DNA of 52,669 nt from Verrucomicrobiota bacterium (GTDB lineage Bacteria; Verrucomicrobiota; Verrucomicrobiia; Chthoniobacterales; JAFAMB01): contig JAFBAP010000100.1 of the NCBI GenBank assembly GCA_019247695.1, positions 1 to 52,669 of the forward strand, read 5' to 3'. The notes under the pieces are model-generated. The model saw nothing but the letters and a program-made list of their open reading frames with translations. It was not told the origin of the DNA and searched no databases. The translations under genes and the position numbers were made by a program. Below are positions 29,377 through 38,475 of this stretch, one piece after another. Position 1 is the stretch's first letter. Every line of letters starts with the position of its first letter.

Positions 29377-32300
29377 TCAGGCCGCCCTCAAGGCCTGGGC
29401 CGGGGCCGGCAGGGTGAGGCGCACATCCTTACCTTCGGCGAGATTGCGTGCGAGCACTTCGGCGTATGCGTCCGGGATCACCTTTACAAACCGCGCCAGG
29501 CTTTTCTCCCAATTGGCGAGGATCCGCTTCGCCTTCGAGCTGTTCGTGTAAAAGACGTGGTTTTCCAGCAACCGTTTGACCAGCGCGTGGTCGCGTTCGC
29601 CGGCACCCGCCAACGGTTCCATCCGTACCATCGAGGGATTGAGCTTGGTCGCAAAGGCGCCGTTCTCGTCGAAAATGAACGCTTCACCCCCGCTCATACC
29701 GGCACCGAAGTTCTTGCCGGTCCGCCCCAGGATCACTACGGCGCCGCCGGTCATGTATTCGCACCCGTGGTCACCCACGCCTTCAACCACGGCCATCGCG
29801 CCCGAGTTGCGCACGGCAAAGCGTTCGCCGGCCATGCCGTTGAAGTACGCTTCACCGCTGGTGGCGCCGTAGAGCGCGACGTTGCCGACGAGAATGTTTT
29901 CACTCGCGACGTAAGCCGCGCCCTTCGGCGTGTTGACCGTAATCTTACCTCCGGAGAGCCCTTTACCGACGTAATCGTTCGCGTCGCCCTCCAGGTGCAG
30001 GCTGATGCCGCGCGCGAGGAAGGCGCCGAAACTTTGCCCGGCTGTCCCGGTGAAACGGATTCGGATCGTATCCGGCGGCAACCCTTTTGGCCCATACCGT
30101 TTGGCTACCGCCGAGCTGAGCATCGTGCTGGCCGTACGGTCCGAGTTGTGAATCTTGGATTCAATCAGGACCGGCTTACCGCGTTCAAGGGCAAGCTGCG
30201 CCTGCGCAATGAGCTGGTGGTCGAGCTTTTTCTCCAGCTTGTGATTTTGAGCGCGGACCTTGCGCGGTGTGTCTGCCGAAGGCTGCCGGTAAAGGAGCTT
30301 CGAAAGGTCGAGCGGTACACCCTTGGGGAACCGGATCGTTCGCGGGCGCAATTTATCCACGCGACCGATCATTTCATCGACGGTATGAAACCCGAGCGTC
30401 GCCATCAGTTCGCGAACCTCCTGGGCGACAAAACGCATGTAATTGACCACGTGCTCAGGTTTTCCCGGGAATTTCGCCCGCAGATCCGGGTCCTGGGTGG
30501 CAACGCCGACCGAGCAGGTGTTGCAATGGCATTTGCGCAGCATGATGCACCCGACAGCAACCAGGGGCGCCGTCCCGAAGCCGTATTCCTCGGCACCGAG
30601 TAATGCGCCGATGACCACGTCGCGGCCCGTTTTCAGCCCGCCATCCACGCGCACGCGGATCCGCGAGCGCAGGTTATTCGCCAGCAGCACCTGATGGGTT
30701 TCAGCCAGCCCGAGTTCCCAGGGTGCACCGCAATTCTTGATCGACGTTTTCAGGGCCGCCCCCGTACCGCCGGCATCGCCCGCGATCAGAACCGCGTCCG
30801 CACGGGCCTTGGCGACGCCCGCTGCAATGGTGCCGACGTTGGCAACGGACACCAGCTTCACGTGGACTTCCGCCTCGGGGTTGGCGCACTTCAAATCGTG
30901 GATCAGCTGCGCGAGGTCTTCGATCGAGTAGATGTCGTGGTGCGGCGGCGGCGAGATCAAGCCGACGCCCGGCGTGGTGAAACGCACCGCGGCAATTTCT
31001 TCATTTACCTTGGGGCCCGGCAGTTCGCCGCCTTCACCCGGCTTCGCCCCTTGGGCCATCTTGATTTCAATCTGTTTGGCGCTGGCGAGGTAATTGATCG
31101 TCACGCCGAAACGGCCGCTCGCGATCTGTTTCATCGTGCAGGTGCGCTCCGTGCCGAACCGCTCGACTTGTTCGCCGCCTTCTCCGCTGCCGGCTTTTCC
31201 GCCGATCCGGTTCATCGCGGTGGCGAGGCACTCGTGGGCTTCGGTGCTGAGGGACCCAAGCGACATGGAGCCGGTCGAGAAACGTTTCCAGATGGATTCG
31301 ACCGGCTCGACCTCCTCGACCGGCACCGACTCGTTCTCGTCGATGTCGAACTCGAGCAACCCGCGAATCGTTTGCAGCCGTTCCTCCTGGGCATTCAGGA
31401 AGCTCGCGAACTCCTGGTACGTCTCGTAACTGTCGGTGCGCACCGCGTATTGCAGTTTGGCCACCGTGATCGGGTTCCACTGGTGCATCTCGCCGTCGCG
31501 CCGCCAGTAGAGGTCCCCGCCGACGTCCAGCGGCAGCGTGCCCGGCACCTTTTCGCCGAACGCAATCGCGTGCTGCTCGAGCATCTCGCGTTCGATCTCC
31601 TTCAAACCGACGCCGCCCAGGGCGCTCGGTGTGCCGGTGAAATATTCGCGGATAAAGTCATCGCTGAGGCCGACCGCCTGGAACACCTGGGCCGCCTTAT
31701 AACTTTCAAGGGTCGAAATCCCCATCTTAGACATCACCTTCAGGAGCCCGCCGTCGACGGCTTTCTTGAACCTGGTGATCGCCTCGCGGGCGTCGGCGCC
31801 CTGCAGCCAGCCGTCACGCCCGAGTTGCGTGATGCTGGCGTAGGCCAGCCACGGGTAGATCGCGTCCGCACCGTAGCCGATGAGCGTGCAAAAATGATGA
31901 ACCGTGCAGGGCTGGCCCACTTCCAGCACGAGGGCGGCATTGGTACGCAACCCTTCACGGATCAAGTGATGCTGGAGTGCGCCGATCGCCAGCAGGCTCG
32001 GGATGGGAATCCGGCCGGGGCCGACGTTGCGGTCCGAGACGATGATGATCTCGCAGCCGTTCTTGAGTGCCTCGGCCGCGCGTGCCCGCACCTCGCGGAT
32101 GGCATCCTCCAGCGAGTTGCCGACCGGGTAAGTCGCGTCAATGAAGCCGGAACGGATCCCGTTATGATCGATGTCCCGGAGCGCCGCCATGCCGGCGTGC
32201 GTCAGGATCGGAGATTCGAGGAACAGTTGCCGGCAGTGTTCCGGCGTTTCCTCCAGCATGTTGCGCTGGCGGCCGATGTGGCTCTCCAACGAGGTCACCA

Positions 32301-33900
32301 GCTCCTCGCGGATATAATCCAGCGGCGGATTGGAAACCTGCGCGAACATCTGCAGGAAGTACTGGAACAACGGTTTGTGGCGCGTCGACAATACCGCCAG
32401 GGGGGTGTCGTTGCCCATCGAGCCGAGGGGATCTTTTCCTTCCGCCGCCATCGGTTGCACGAGGCAGCGAAGGGACTCGAGCGTGTAGCCGAACGCACGC
32501 TGGAACGGCGTTACGTCCGCAATCGCCTCCGGCCCCGGGCTCACCGTGGAAGTGAGGTCGCGCAAACGGATCCGTTTCTCCGCCAGCCACTCCGCGTAGG
32601 GCGGTTTGGTCAGCTCCGCAAAAATTTCGTCTTCGGGCACGATCCGCTTCTGGAGGGTGTCCGCCAGAAACAATTCACCCGGTTTAAGGCGGCCCTGAAG
32701 CACGATCTCGCTTGCCGGGGTATCGAGTACGCCCGTCTCGCTCGCCATCACCAAAAGATTGCTCTTGGTGACGTAATAGCGGCACGGCCGGAGACCGTTG
32801 CGGTCGAGCACGGCCGCGACCCGATAACCGTCGGTCGCCGCGATCAAAGCCGGACCGTCCCACGGCTCCATGATCGTGGAATGGTAATCGTAAAACGCGC
32901 GGCGCTTGGGGTCCATTAACTTGTCCTTGTTCCACGCCTCCGGAACCAGCATCCGCAACGCCTGCGGCAAGGTGCGGCCCGACTCGAGCAGGAGCTCCAG
33001 GACGTTATCAAATACGGCGGTGTCGCTCAGGCCCTCGCTCGTGACGGGTTTGATTTGCTCGATGTCGCTGCCGAACCGTTCGCAGGCCAAGGCCGCCTCC
33101 CGGGTTTTCATCCGGTTAACATTGCCGCGCAGCGTGTTGATCTCGCCGTTATGAACGGTCACCCGGTACGGGTGGGCGAGTTGCCAGGCGCCCAGGGTAT
33201 TGGTGCCGAAGCGCGAGTGGACCAGGGCCAGGCTCGTCGTTACCCGCTCATCCTTGAGGTCAGGGTAATACTTGCCGATCTGGCTGCAGGTCAGCAGCCC
33301 CTTGTAGACGATCCGGCGCCGGTCGAGCGAGCAGATGTAAAACAGGTCGTTCCCTGCGATCCTGCTGGCGGCGGCGGCTTTTTCGATGAGCCGCCGCAGC
33401 ACGTAAAGCTTCTCGTCCAATCGTTCCGGAGGCAGGGAGGTGAGCGGCTCGACGAAGAGTTGCTTCACGGCCGGTTCGGACTGCAGGGCCGTCCGGCCAA
33501 GGTCGGAATTGTCCGTCGGCACATCCCGCCAGGCAATGACTTTAAAGCCGGCCTCGCGGCACACCGTGTTCGCCAGCCTTTTCAGGCCGATCTGTTTCCA
33601 GTTATCTTTTGGAAAGAAAATCATCCCGACGCCATACGAGTCGAAGTCGCCGAGCCCCGGGACCACCTCTTGAAAGAACGCGTGCGGTTTTTGCAGCAGC
33701 ATGCCTGCCCCGTCGCCGGTTTTTTCCTCGGAGCCCCGTGCGCCCCGGTGGTCGATATTGACGAGGATCCGTAACCCGTCTTCAACCAGTTCATGGGTTT
33801 TCGCCCCATTCAGATCGACCAGCACGCCAACGCCGCAGGCGCCACGCGTCGCCGCGGGGCTGACCAGCCCCTCATAGTCCCATTGATTGGTGAAATTCAT
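29377..33900 (-). CDS. gltB: Glutamate synthase large subunit
   Basis: A 1507-residue enzyme converting glutamine and 2-oxoglutarate to two glutamates. The N-terminal class II amidotransferase has its nucleophile in GACGVG (Cys22), exposed after removal of a short propeptide. The FMN/glutamate-synthase domain (about 820-1190) contains the iron-sulfur cysteines in CIMLRKCHCNTCSVGVATQD. The GXGXG beta-helix domain lies at about 1250-1480. The frame is open 118 codons further upstream but that part overlaps the alpha-E gene and is rejected. The start is 31 bp after the alpha-E stop. Confidence 0.96.
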   Translation of the reverse strand: MNFTNQWDYEGLVSPAATRGACGVGVLVDLNGAKTHELVEDGLRILVNIDHRGARGSEEKTGDGAGMLLQKPHAFFQEVVPGLGDFDSYGVGMIFFPKDNWKQIGLKRLANTVCREAGFKVIAWRDVPTDNSDLGRTALQSEPAVKQLFVEPLTSLPPERLDEKLYVLRRLIEKAAAASRIAGNDLFYICSLDRRRIVYKGLLTCSQIGKYYPDLKDERVTTSLALVHSRFGTNTLGAWQLAHPYRVTVHNGEINTLRGNVNRMKTREAALACERFGSDIEQIKPVTSEGLSDTAVFDNVLELLLESGRTLPQALRMLVPEAWNKDKLMDPKRRAFYDYHSTIMEPWDGPALIAATDGYRVAAVLDRNGLRPCRYYVTKSNLLVMASETGVLDTPASEIVLQGRLKPGELFLADTLQKRIVPEDEIFAELTKPPYAEWLAEKRIRLRDLTSTVSPGPEAIADVTPFQRAFGYTLESLRCLVQPMAAEGKDPLGSMGNDTPLAVLSTRHKPLFQYFLQMFAQVSNPPLDYIREELVTSLESHIGRQRNMLEETPEHCRQLFLESPILTHAGMAALRDIDHNGIRSGFIDATYPVGNSLEDAIREVRARAAEALKNGCEIIIVSDRNVGPGRIPIPSLLAIGALQHHLIREGLRTNAALVLEVGQPCTVHHFCTLIGYGADAIYPWLAYASITQLGRDGWLQGADAREAITRFKKAVDGGLLKVMSKMGISTLESYKAAQVFQAVGLSDDFIREYFTGTPSALGGVGLKEIEREMLEQHAIAFGEKVPGTLPLDVGGDLYWRRDGEMHQWNPITVAKLQYAVRTDSYETYQEFASFLNAQEERLQTIRGLLEFDIDENESVPVEEVEPVESIWKRFSTGSMSLGSLSTEAHECLATAMNRIGGKAGSGEGGEQVERFGTERTCTMKQIASGRFGVTINYLASAKQIEIKMAQGAKPGEGGELPGPKVNEEIAAVRFTTPGVGLISPPPHHDIYSIEDLAQLIHDLKCANPEAEVHVKLVSVANVGTIAAGVAKARADAVLIAGDAGGTGAALKTSIKNCGAPWELGLAETHQVLLANNLRSRIRVRVDGGLKTGRDVVIGALLGAEEYGFGTAPLVAVGCIMLRKCHCNTCSVGVATQDPDLRAKFPGKPEHVVNYMRFVAQEVRELMATLGFHTVDEMIGRVDKLRPRTIRFPKGVPLDLSKLLYRQPSADTPRKVRAQNHKLEKKLDHQLIAQAQLALERGKPVLIESKIHNSDRTASTMLSSAVAKRYGPKGLPPDTIRIRFTGTAGQSFGAFLARGISLHLEGDANDYVGKGLSGGKITVNTPKGAAYVASENILVGNVALYGATSGEAYFNGMAGERFAVRNSGAMAVVEGVGDHGCEYMTGGAVVILGRTGKNFGAGMSGGEAFIFDENGAFATKLNPSMVRMEPLAGAGERDHALVKRLLENHVFYTNSSKAKRILANWEKSLARFVKVIPDAYAEVLARNLAEGKDVRLTLPAPAQALRAA

Positions 33901-33931
33901 TTTTATTACAGGGGAAGACTGCGGCCACGCC

Positions 33932-34921
33932 TCATCGTTCTCGGTCCGCCGTCGTCGAAACCTGGCTTTGCAGCGACTGGACTGGTCGAGTGGCAAAAAA
34001 GGTGTCGTGGATGGCGCCGCCGATCCCATTGAGCTTGACTTGAAAGCCATCGATGAATTCGTGCACGCCGATGCGCATAATGTCCGAGACGCGCGTGAAA
34101 TCGAGTTCGGCGCGGAGTTGGCCCAGCCGTTGCTCAGCGATATTGCGGAACGACCCTTGCGGCGTGCCTGAAATGGCGTGCAGCGACTCATCGGCGCGGC
34201 GGAGGCAAAAGTGCATCGCCCGCGGAAACTCGGGATCGAGCACCAGGAATTCAACGACGCGCAAGGGTGAAACCCGGCCGTATTGCTGGCGATAAACCTG
34301 GAGCGCGCTTGCGGACCGGAGGACCGCCGTCCACTGAATCTCGTCGAGGGGGGTGCCCACGTCGGCGACGGACGGCAGGAGGATAAAATACTTTACGTCA
34401 AGGATACGCGACGTTTTGTCGGCGCGCTCAACGCTGCGTCCGAGTTGCGCGAAGTGCCACGGCTCGCTGTGGGACATCGTGGTGTCGGTGAGCCCGATGA
34501 ACAGATGGCTGGCGAGCCTGATTTCCTCGAAAAATTCTTCCGGCGCCTCCAGGTGCCGGTTGGCGGCGTCATCGACCCGGAAATAGATCCGGTTGAGCTG
34601 TTCCCACATTTCCGAAGAAATGCTCTCTCTTATCGAGCGCGCGTTCTCGCGGGCGTAGCGAACGCACGACAGAATCGAGTTGGTGTTTTCGCTGTCGAAC
34701 GTGAGAAATTGGATGACGGTTTCGCGGGTGGCCCGCTTGTAGCGCTGGATAAACGGTTCGTAGTCGCCCGTGATACGTACAAGCGCTTCCCATTGGACGG
34801 CCATTCCGGATGGCAGGTCAAGCATGAGCCGGAAATTCACGTCAAGATAGCGCGCGACATTTTCTGCGCGCTCGAAGTAGCGGCTCATCCAGTAAATCGA
34901 TTCGGCAACGCGGCTAAGCAT
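33932..34921 (-). CDS. Alpha-E domain protein (DUF403)
   Basis: A 329-residue all-helical protein starting MLSRVAESIYWMSRYFERAEN, the diagnostic alpha-E opening, with the internal echo HFAQLGRSVERADKTSRILD. Conserved Arg/Glu positions (RYFERAEN, SVERAD) are intact. The family is found with circularly permuted ATP-grasp and transglutaminase proteins and has been proposed to take part in peptide or amide synthesis or tagging, but no reaction is proven. The ATP-grasp gene ends 36 bp upstream; gltB follows 31 bp downstream. Confidence 0.93.
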   Translation of the reverse strand: MLSRVAESIYWMSRYFERAENVARYLDVNFRLMLDLPSGMAVQWEALVRITGDYEPFIQRYKRATRETVIQFLTFDSENTNSILSCVRYARENARSIRESISSEMWEQLNRIYFRVDDAANRHLEAPEEFFEEIRLASHLFIGLTDTTMSHSEPWHFAQLGRSVERADKTSRILDVKYFILLPSVADVGTPLDEIQWTAVLRSASALQVYRQQYGRVSPLRVVEFLVLDPEFPRAMHFCLRRADESLHAISGTPQGSFRNIAEQRLGQLRAELDFTRVSDIMRIGVHEFIDGFQVKLNGIGGAIHDTFFATRPVQSLQSQVSTTADRER

Positions 34922-34957
34922 GAATAGGGGAGGGATAAAAATTCTTCGGCCGCGCCA

Positions 34958-36394
34958 TCATCTATCGTCGATCACCCAGGTGTCTTTGCTTCCGCCCCCT
35001 TGGCTGGAGTTGACGACGAGCGAACCTTTTTTAAGCGCCACCCTCGTCAGGCCGCCGGGCAGCACGAAAATCTCTCTGCCGTAAAGGATGTAAGGGCGCA
35101 AGTCCACATGCCGTCCTTCGAAGTGGCGTTCCACCATGATCGGCACGCAGGAGAGCGAAAGGGTCGGCTGGGCGATGTAGTTGCGCGGGTTCGCACGGAT
35201 GCGTTTGGCAAATTCGATACGTTGCGCTTCGGTGGCGTGCGGCCCGACGAGCATCCCATAACCACCGGATTCATTGGCCGCTTTTACCACAAGCTTGTCG
35301 AGGTTCTCCAGGACATACGCGGCATCCGTTTCATCCCAGCAAAGGTAGGTCGGAACGTTGGGAATGATTGCTTCCTCGTCGAGGTAAAATTTGATGATCT
35401 TCGGCACGTAGGCATAAACCACCTTGTCATCGGCGACGCCGGTCCCCGGCGCATTGGCCAGCGCAACGCGGCCCGCTTTGTAAACTTCCATGATGCCGGG
35501 AATGCCGAGCATGGAGTCGGGCCGGAATACCTCGGGATCGAGGAAGTCGTCGTCGAGCCGCCGGTAAATCACGTCCACCCGTTCGAAGCCGTCCGTAGTG
35601 CGCATGAGCACGTGACCATCCGAAACGACCAGGTCGCGGCCCTCGACGAGTTGCACACCCATTTGCTGGGCGAGAAAGGAATGTTCGAAATAAGCCGAAT
35701 TGTAGCTGCCGGGCGTCAGCACCACCACCCGCGGTGAAGCCACCCCGTCCGGCGCAAGCCACTGGAGCATGTCCAGCAGCCGGGCCGGATAATCGTTGAC
35801 CGGCCGCACCCGCGAGACTTCAAAAACCTCCGGGAAGGTCTGCTTCATGATCCGGCGATTCTCAAGCACGTATGAAGCGCCGGAAGGGCAGCGCAGGTTG
35901 TCTTCGAGCACGTAGATGGTGCCGTCGCCGTCCCGCACGAGGTCCGTGCCGGTGATGTGACACCAGATGCCCCGCGGCGGGTTCAGCCCGACGCACTGTT
36001 CGCGGAAAGCCGTGGCCGAACGGATGACGTGCTCAGGCACGACCCCCGCCTTCACGATTTTCTGGTCATGGTAAACGTCATCCAGAAACAGGTTCAGGGC
36101 ATGGATGCGTTGCCGCAAACCCGTCTCGATTCGTTCCCATTCCGTGCACCGGACGATACGCGGCACGATGTCGAAAGGAAAGATCTTCTCCCGGCCCGCC
36201 TTGTCGCCGTAAACATTAAATGTGATCCCGGAATAGAGCAGGGCCCGCTCGGCCGCCTCCTGGCGCCGGCGCAGGTCCCCTTCATCCATCGAATCGATCA
36301 TTCGCACAAGTGGCTCTGCCTCCGGACGAACCCGGCCGCCGGCTTCAAAGATCTCATCGAAGAAGCAGTTGCACACGTAGCTTTCAAAATTCAT
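34958..36394 (-). CDS. Circularly permuted ATP-grasp protein (DUF404/DUF407)
   Basis: A 478-residue predicted carboxylate-amine/thiol ligase of the circularly permuted ATP-grasp type. Landmarks include [51 protein letters not shown] (split here by family usage), [52 protein letters not shown] and [11 protein letters not shown]. Family members occur with alpha-E and transglutaminase proteins; substrates are unknown. It begins 14 bp after the cysJ-like gene, so it is likely in the same transcript as the diflavin reductase. Confidence 0.92.
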   Translation of the reverse strand: MNFESYVCNCFFDEIFEAGGRVRPEAEPLVRMIDSMDEGDLRRRQEAAERALLYSGITFNVYGDKAGREKIFPFDIVPRIVRCTEWERIETGLRQRIHALNLFLDDVYHDQKIVKAGVVPEHVIRSATAFREQCVGLNPPRGIWCHITGTDLVRDGDGTIYVLEDNLRCPSGASYVLENRRIMKQTFPEVFEVSRVRPVNDYPARLLDMLQWLAPDGVASPRVVVLTPGSYNSAYFEHSFLAQQMGVQLVEGRDLVVSDGHVLMRTTDGFERVDVIYRRLDDDFLDPEVFRPDSMLGIPGIMEVYKAGRVALANAPGTGVADDKVVYAYVPKIIKFYLDEEAIIPNVPTYLCWDETDAAYVLENLDKLVVKAANESGGYGMLVGPHATEAQRIEFAKRIRANPRNYIAQPTLSLSCVPIMVERHFEGRHVDLRPYILYGREIFVLPGGLTRVALKKGSLVVNSSQGGGSKDTWVIDDR

Positions 36395-36408
36395 ACTCTC
36401 TCACAACA

Positions 36409-38331
36409 TCAATAGACATCGCGCTGGTAGCGCTTGTCGGCTTTCAGCTTTTTCACGTACTCAGCCGCACCTTCTTTCCCCAGGCCGCCATTCTTTTCAA
36501 TCACCGTGTGCAGGGCCAGGTCCACGTCTTTCGCCATCCGGCTCGCATCACCGCACACATAGAAGTGAGCGCCATCCTGCAACCAGGCCCACAGTTCGTC
36601 TCCAGCCCCGAGCATGCGATGTTGGACGTAAATCTTTTCTTTCTGGTCGCGTGAGAACGCGGTGCTGAGTTTACCCAGGTGCCCGTCGGCCTGCATCGCA
36701 TCGAGTTCTTCGCGGTAGTAGAAGTCGGTAGCGGCATGCTGCTCTCCGAAAAAGAGCCAGTTGCGCCCCTTTGCTCCCACGGCGCGGCGCTCGTGCAGAA
36801 AGGCGCGGAACGGTGCGACCCCGGTGCCGGGCCCGACCATGATGATGGGCGTGTCGCCGTTCTCAGGCAGCCGGAAACTGTGCGACACCTGGACGAAAAC
36901 CGGCACCGGTCCGTCGACTCGATCGGCCAGGAAGGTTGAACAGACGCCTTTGCGTTTGCGGGCGAACGTCTCGTAGCGAACGGTCGAAACCGTGAGGTGC
37001 ACCTGGTCGGGAAAGGCCTTCAGGCTGGAAGAGATTGAGTAGAGCCGGGGCTGGAGTTTTTTCAGGTGGCTGACAAACTCAGCCGGCGTGAACGTGACCG
37101 ACGGAAAGTCGGCGAGCAGATCGAGCACTTCACGGCCCCAGAGAAAATGCCCGAGCGCTTCCTTCTCTTCGGGCCGCATCAGGTCGGCCAGGGTACGGTC
37201 GGAGCTGCGCTCGGCGATGGCCTTGAGCAGCGGGGCAGGGATTTTGGTGATTTCGTAATGGCGTTCCAACGCGATGCGGAGCGAGTCCTCCTGGCCGTAA
37301 GGGGTGGGAACAGCTTCCTCACCGTCGCAATTAAGGACGTGCAGCAATTCGTCCACCAGCGCCGGGCAATTGGTCGGGATCACCCCAAGCGCATCGCCGG
37401 CTTCATAAACGAGGCCGGAGCCGGCCAGCGAAATTTCATAGTGGCGGACTTCTTTTCCGGAGCCTTCAGTGCTCAAGGGCCGGCTGGCCAGCAACGCGGC
37501 CGGAAACGGGTTTTTGCGCGAGTATGCCGCCTTCGCGGGGGGTGCGCCCGGCTCGTCGTCCTTGCCCGGTTCGGTCGCCGTGCCCGTTTTGCCCGGCGAA
37601 GTGGGGCCGGGCACGTGTCCGGCTTCAACCGGATTGTCCCCGATGATGGCCGGGGCGCCGTGCGTTCCGGGCGGCGCTTCGGAAGCGGCCGGCGCAGGTG
37701 CGGCGGGAGCACTCTTGGCGGCGGCTTCCAGCACGCCGAGCACGCCGGTTTGCCAGCGTTCAAAGGGCGCCTCGTAGTCGACGTCGCAATCGACCCGCTC
37801 GTACAGGCGGTGGGCGCCCAGTGCTTCGAGCCGATTATCGATGTCGATGCCGCACTTGCAGAATTGCTCGTAATTCTTGTCGCCTAACGCCAGCACGGAG
37901 TAGCTCAGGTTCGCAAAGCCGGGGTGATCGGCGCCGTGCAGTTCCGCATGGAAAGCCTTGGCGTTTTCCGGCGGGTCGCCCTCGCCGAAGGTGCTGGTGA
38001 TGATCAGCGCAAACTTCTCTTTGGCCAGGTCTTTCACGCTGACCTTGTCCAGACCGACGGCCCTGGAGTCAAAACCGCGCTGTTGCACCACTTTGGCCAG
38101 CCGTTTGGAGAGCGCTTCGGCATTGCCGCTTTCCGAGCCGAAAAACACCGGCACCTTGACCTTGACCGGTGCGGCCGCGGGCGGCGCCGCCGTCCGGCCA
38201 GGTTGCATACCGGAGAACATCCCGGCAAGCAGCCCGTTCAACCAGGCACGTTGCGCCGGGGTAAAGGGGGCATTATCGGGCACGAAGGGGATCCCTACGG
38301 ACGGGTTAGGGACCGTGGATGTAGTCGTCAT
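36409..38331 (-). CDS. cysJ: NADPH-dependent diflavin reductase (CysJ-like, sulfite reductase flavoprotein)
   Basis: A 640-residue electron-transfer protein. The flavodoxin domain (about 60-200) has FGSESGNAEALSKRLAK and TSTFGEGDPP; an Ala/Pro-rich linker covers about 205-285; the FAD part has PRLYSISSS; the NADPH part has GPGTGVAPFRAFLHER and CGDASRMAKDVDLAL; the end YVKKLKADKRYQRDVY is typical of CysJ. ATG 38331 is chosen because upstream residues are Arg-rich and unlike the family. It lies 144 bp after a NirA-type siroheme reductase and is the likely NADPH donor for it, so the natural acceptor may be nitrite reductase rather than sulfite reductase. Confidence 0.9.
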   Translation of the reverse strand: MTTTSTVPNPSVGIPFVPDNAPFTPAQRAWLNGLLAGMFSGMQPGRTAAPPAAAPVKVKVPVFFGSESGNAEALSKRLAKVVQQRGFDSRAVGLDKVSVKDLAKEKFALIITSTFGEGDPPENAKAFHAELHGADHPGFANLSYSVLALGDKNYEQFCKCGIDIDNRLEALGAHRLYERVDCDVDYEAPFERWQTGVLGVLEAAAKSAPAAPAPAASEAPPGTHGAPAIIGDNPVEAGHVPGPTSPGKTGTATEPGKDDEPGAPPAKAAYSRKNPFPAALLASRPLSTEGSGKEVRHYEISLAGSGLVYEAGDALGVIPTNCPALVDELLHVLNCDGEEAVPTPYGQEDSLRIALERHYEITKIPAPLLKAIAERSSDRTLADLMRPEEKEALGHFLWGREVLDLLADFPSVTFTPAEFVSHLKKLQPRLYSISSSLKAFPDQVHLTVSTVRYETFARKRKGVCSTFLADRVDGPVPVFVQVSHSFRLPENGDTPIIMVGPGTGVAPFRAFLHERRAVGAKGRNWLFFGEQHAATDFYYREELDAMQADGHLGKLSTAFSRDQKEKIYVQHRMLGAGDELWAWLQDGAHFYVCGDASRMAKDVDLALHTVIEKNGGLGKEGAAEYVKKLKADKRYQRDVY

Positions 38332-38475
38332 TAGATGGAGACTGATAAGGTTCGAGCGGTTTGAAACCGGGCGGCGTCTGCGCGGGCTCCGACCATGGGT
38401 GGAACGCCGCGGCTGCATGGCGCCGGAGACGTACCGGCGATGCGTGTCGCCCGTTGGGTTATTTCCATGACTGTC

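Noticed and set aside
30694-32919. A 741-codon plus-strand open frame opposite gltB, and similar long frames opposite endonuclease, mfd, shc and rodA
   Set aside because: They lie antisense to unmistakable conserved genes, have Arg/His/Pro-rich composition typical of GC-rich shadow frames and show no recognisable domain.
33901-34254. N-terminal extension of gltB by 118 codons
   Set aside because: It overlaps the alpha-E gene in another frame, is Ser/Arg-rich, and the standard GltB start MNFTNQWDYEG with GACGVG lies at 33900.
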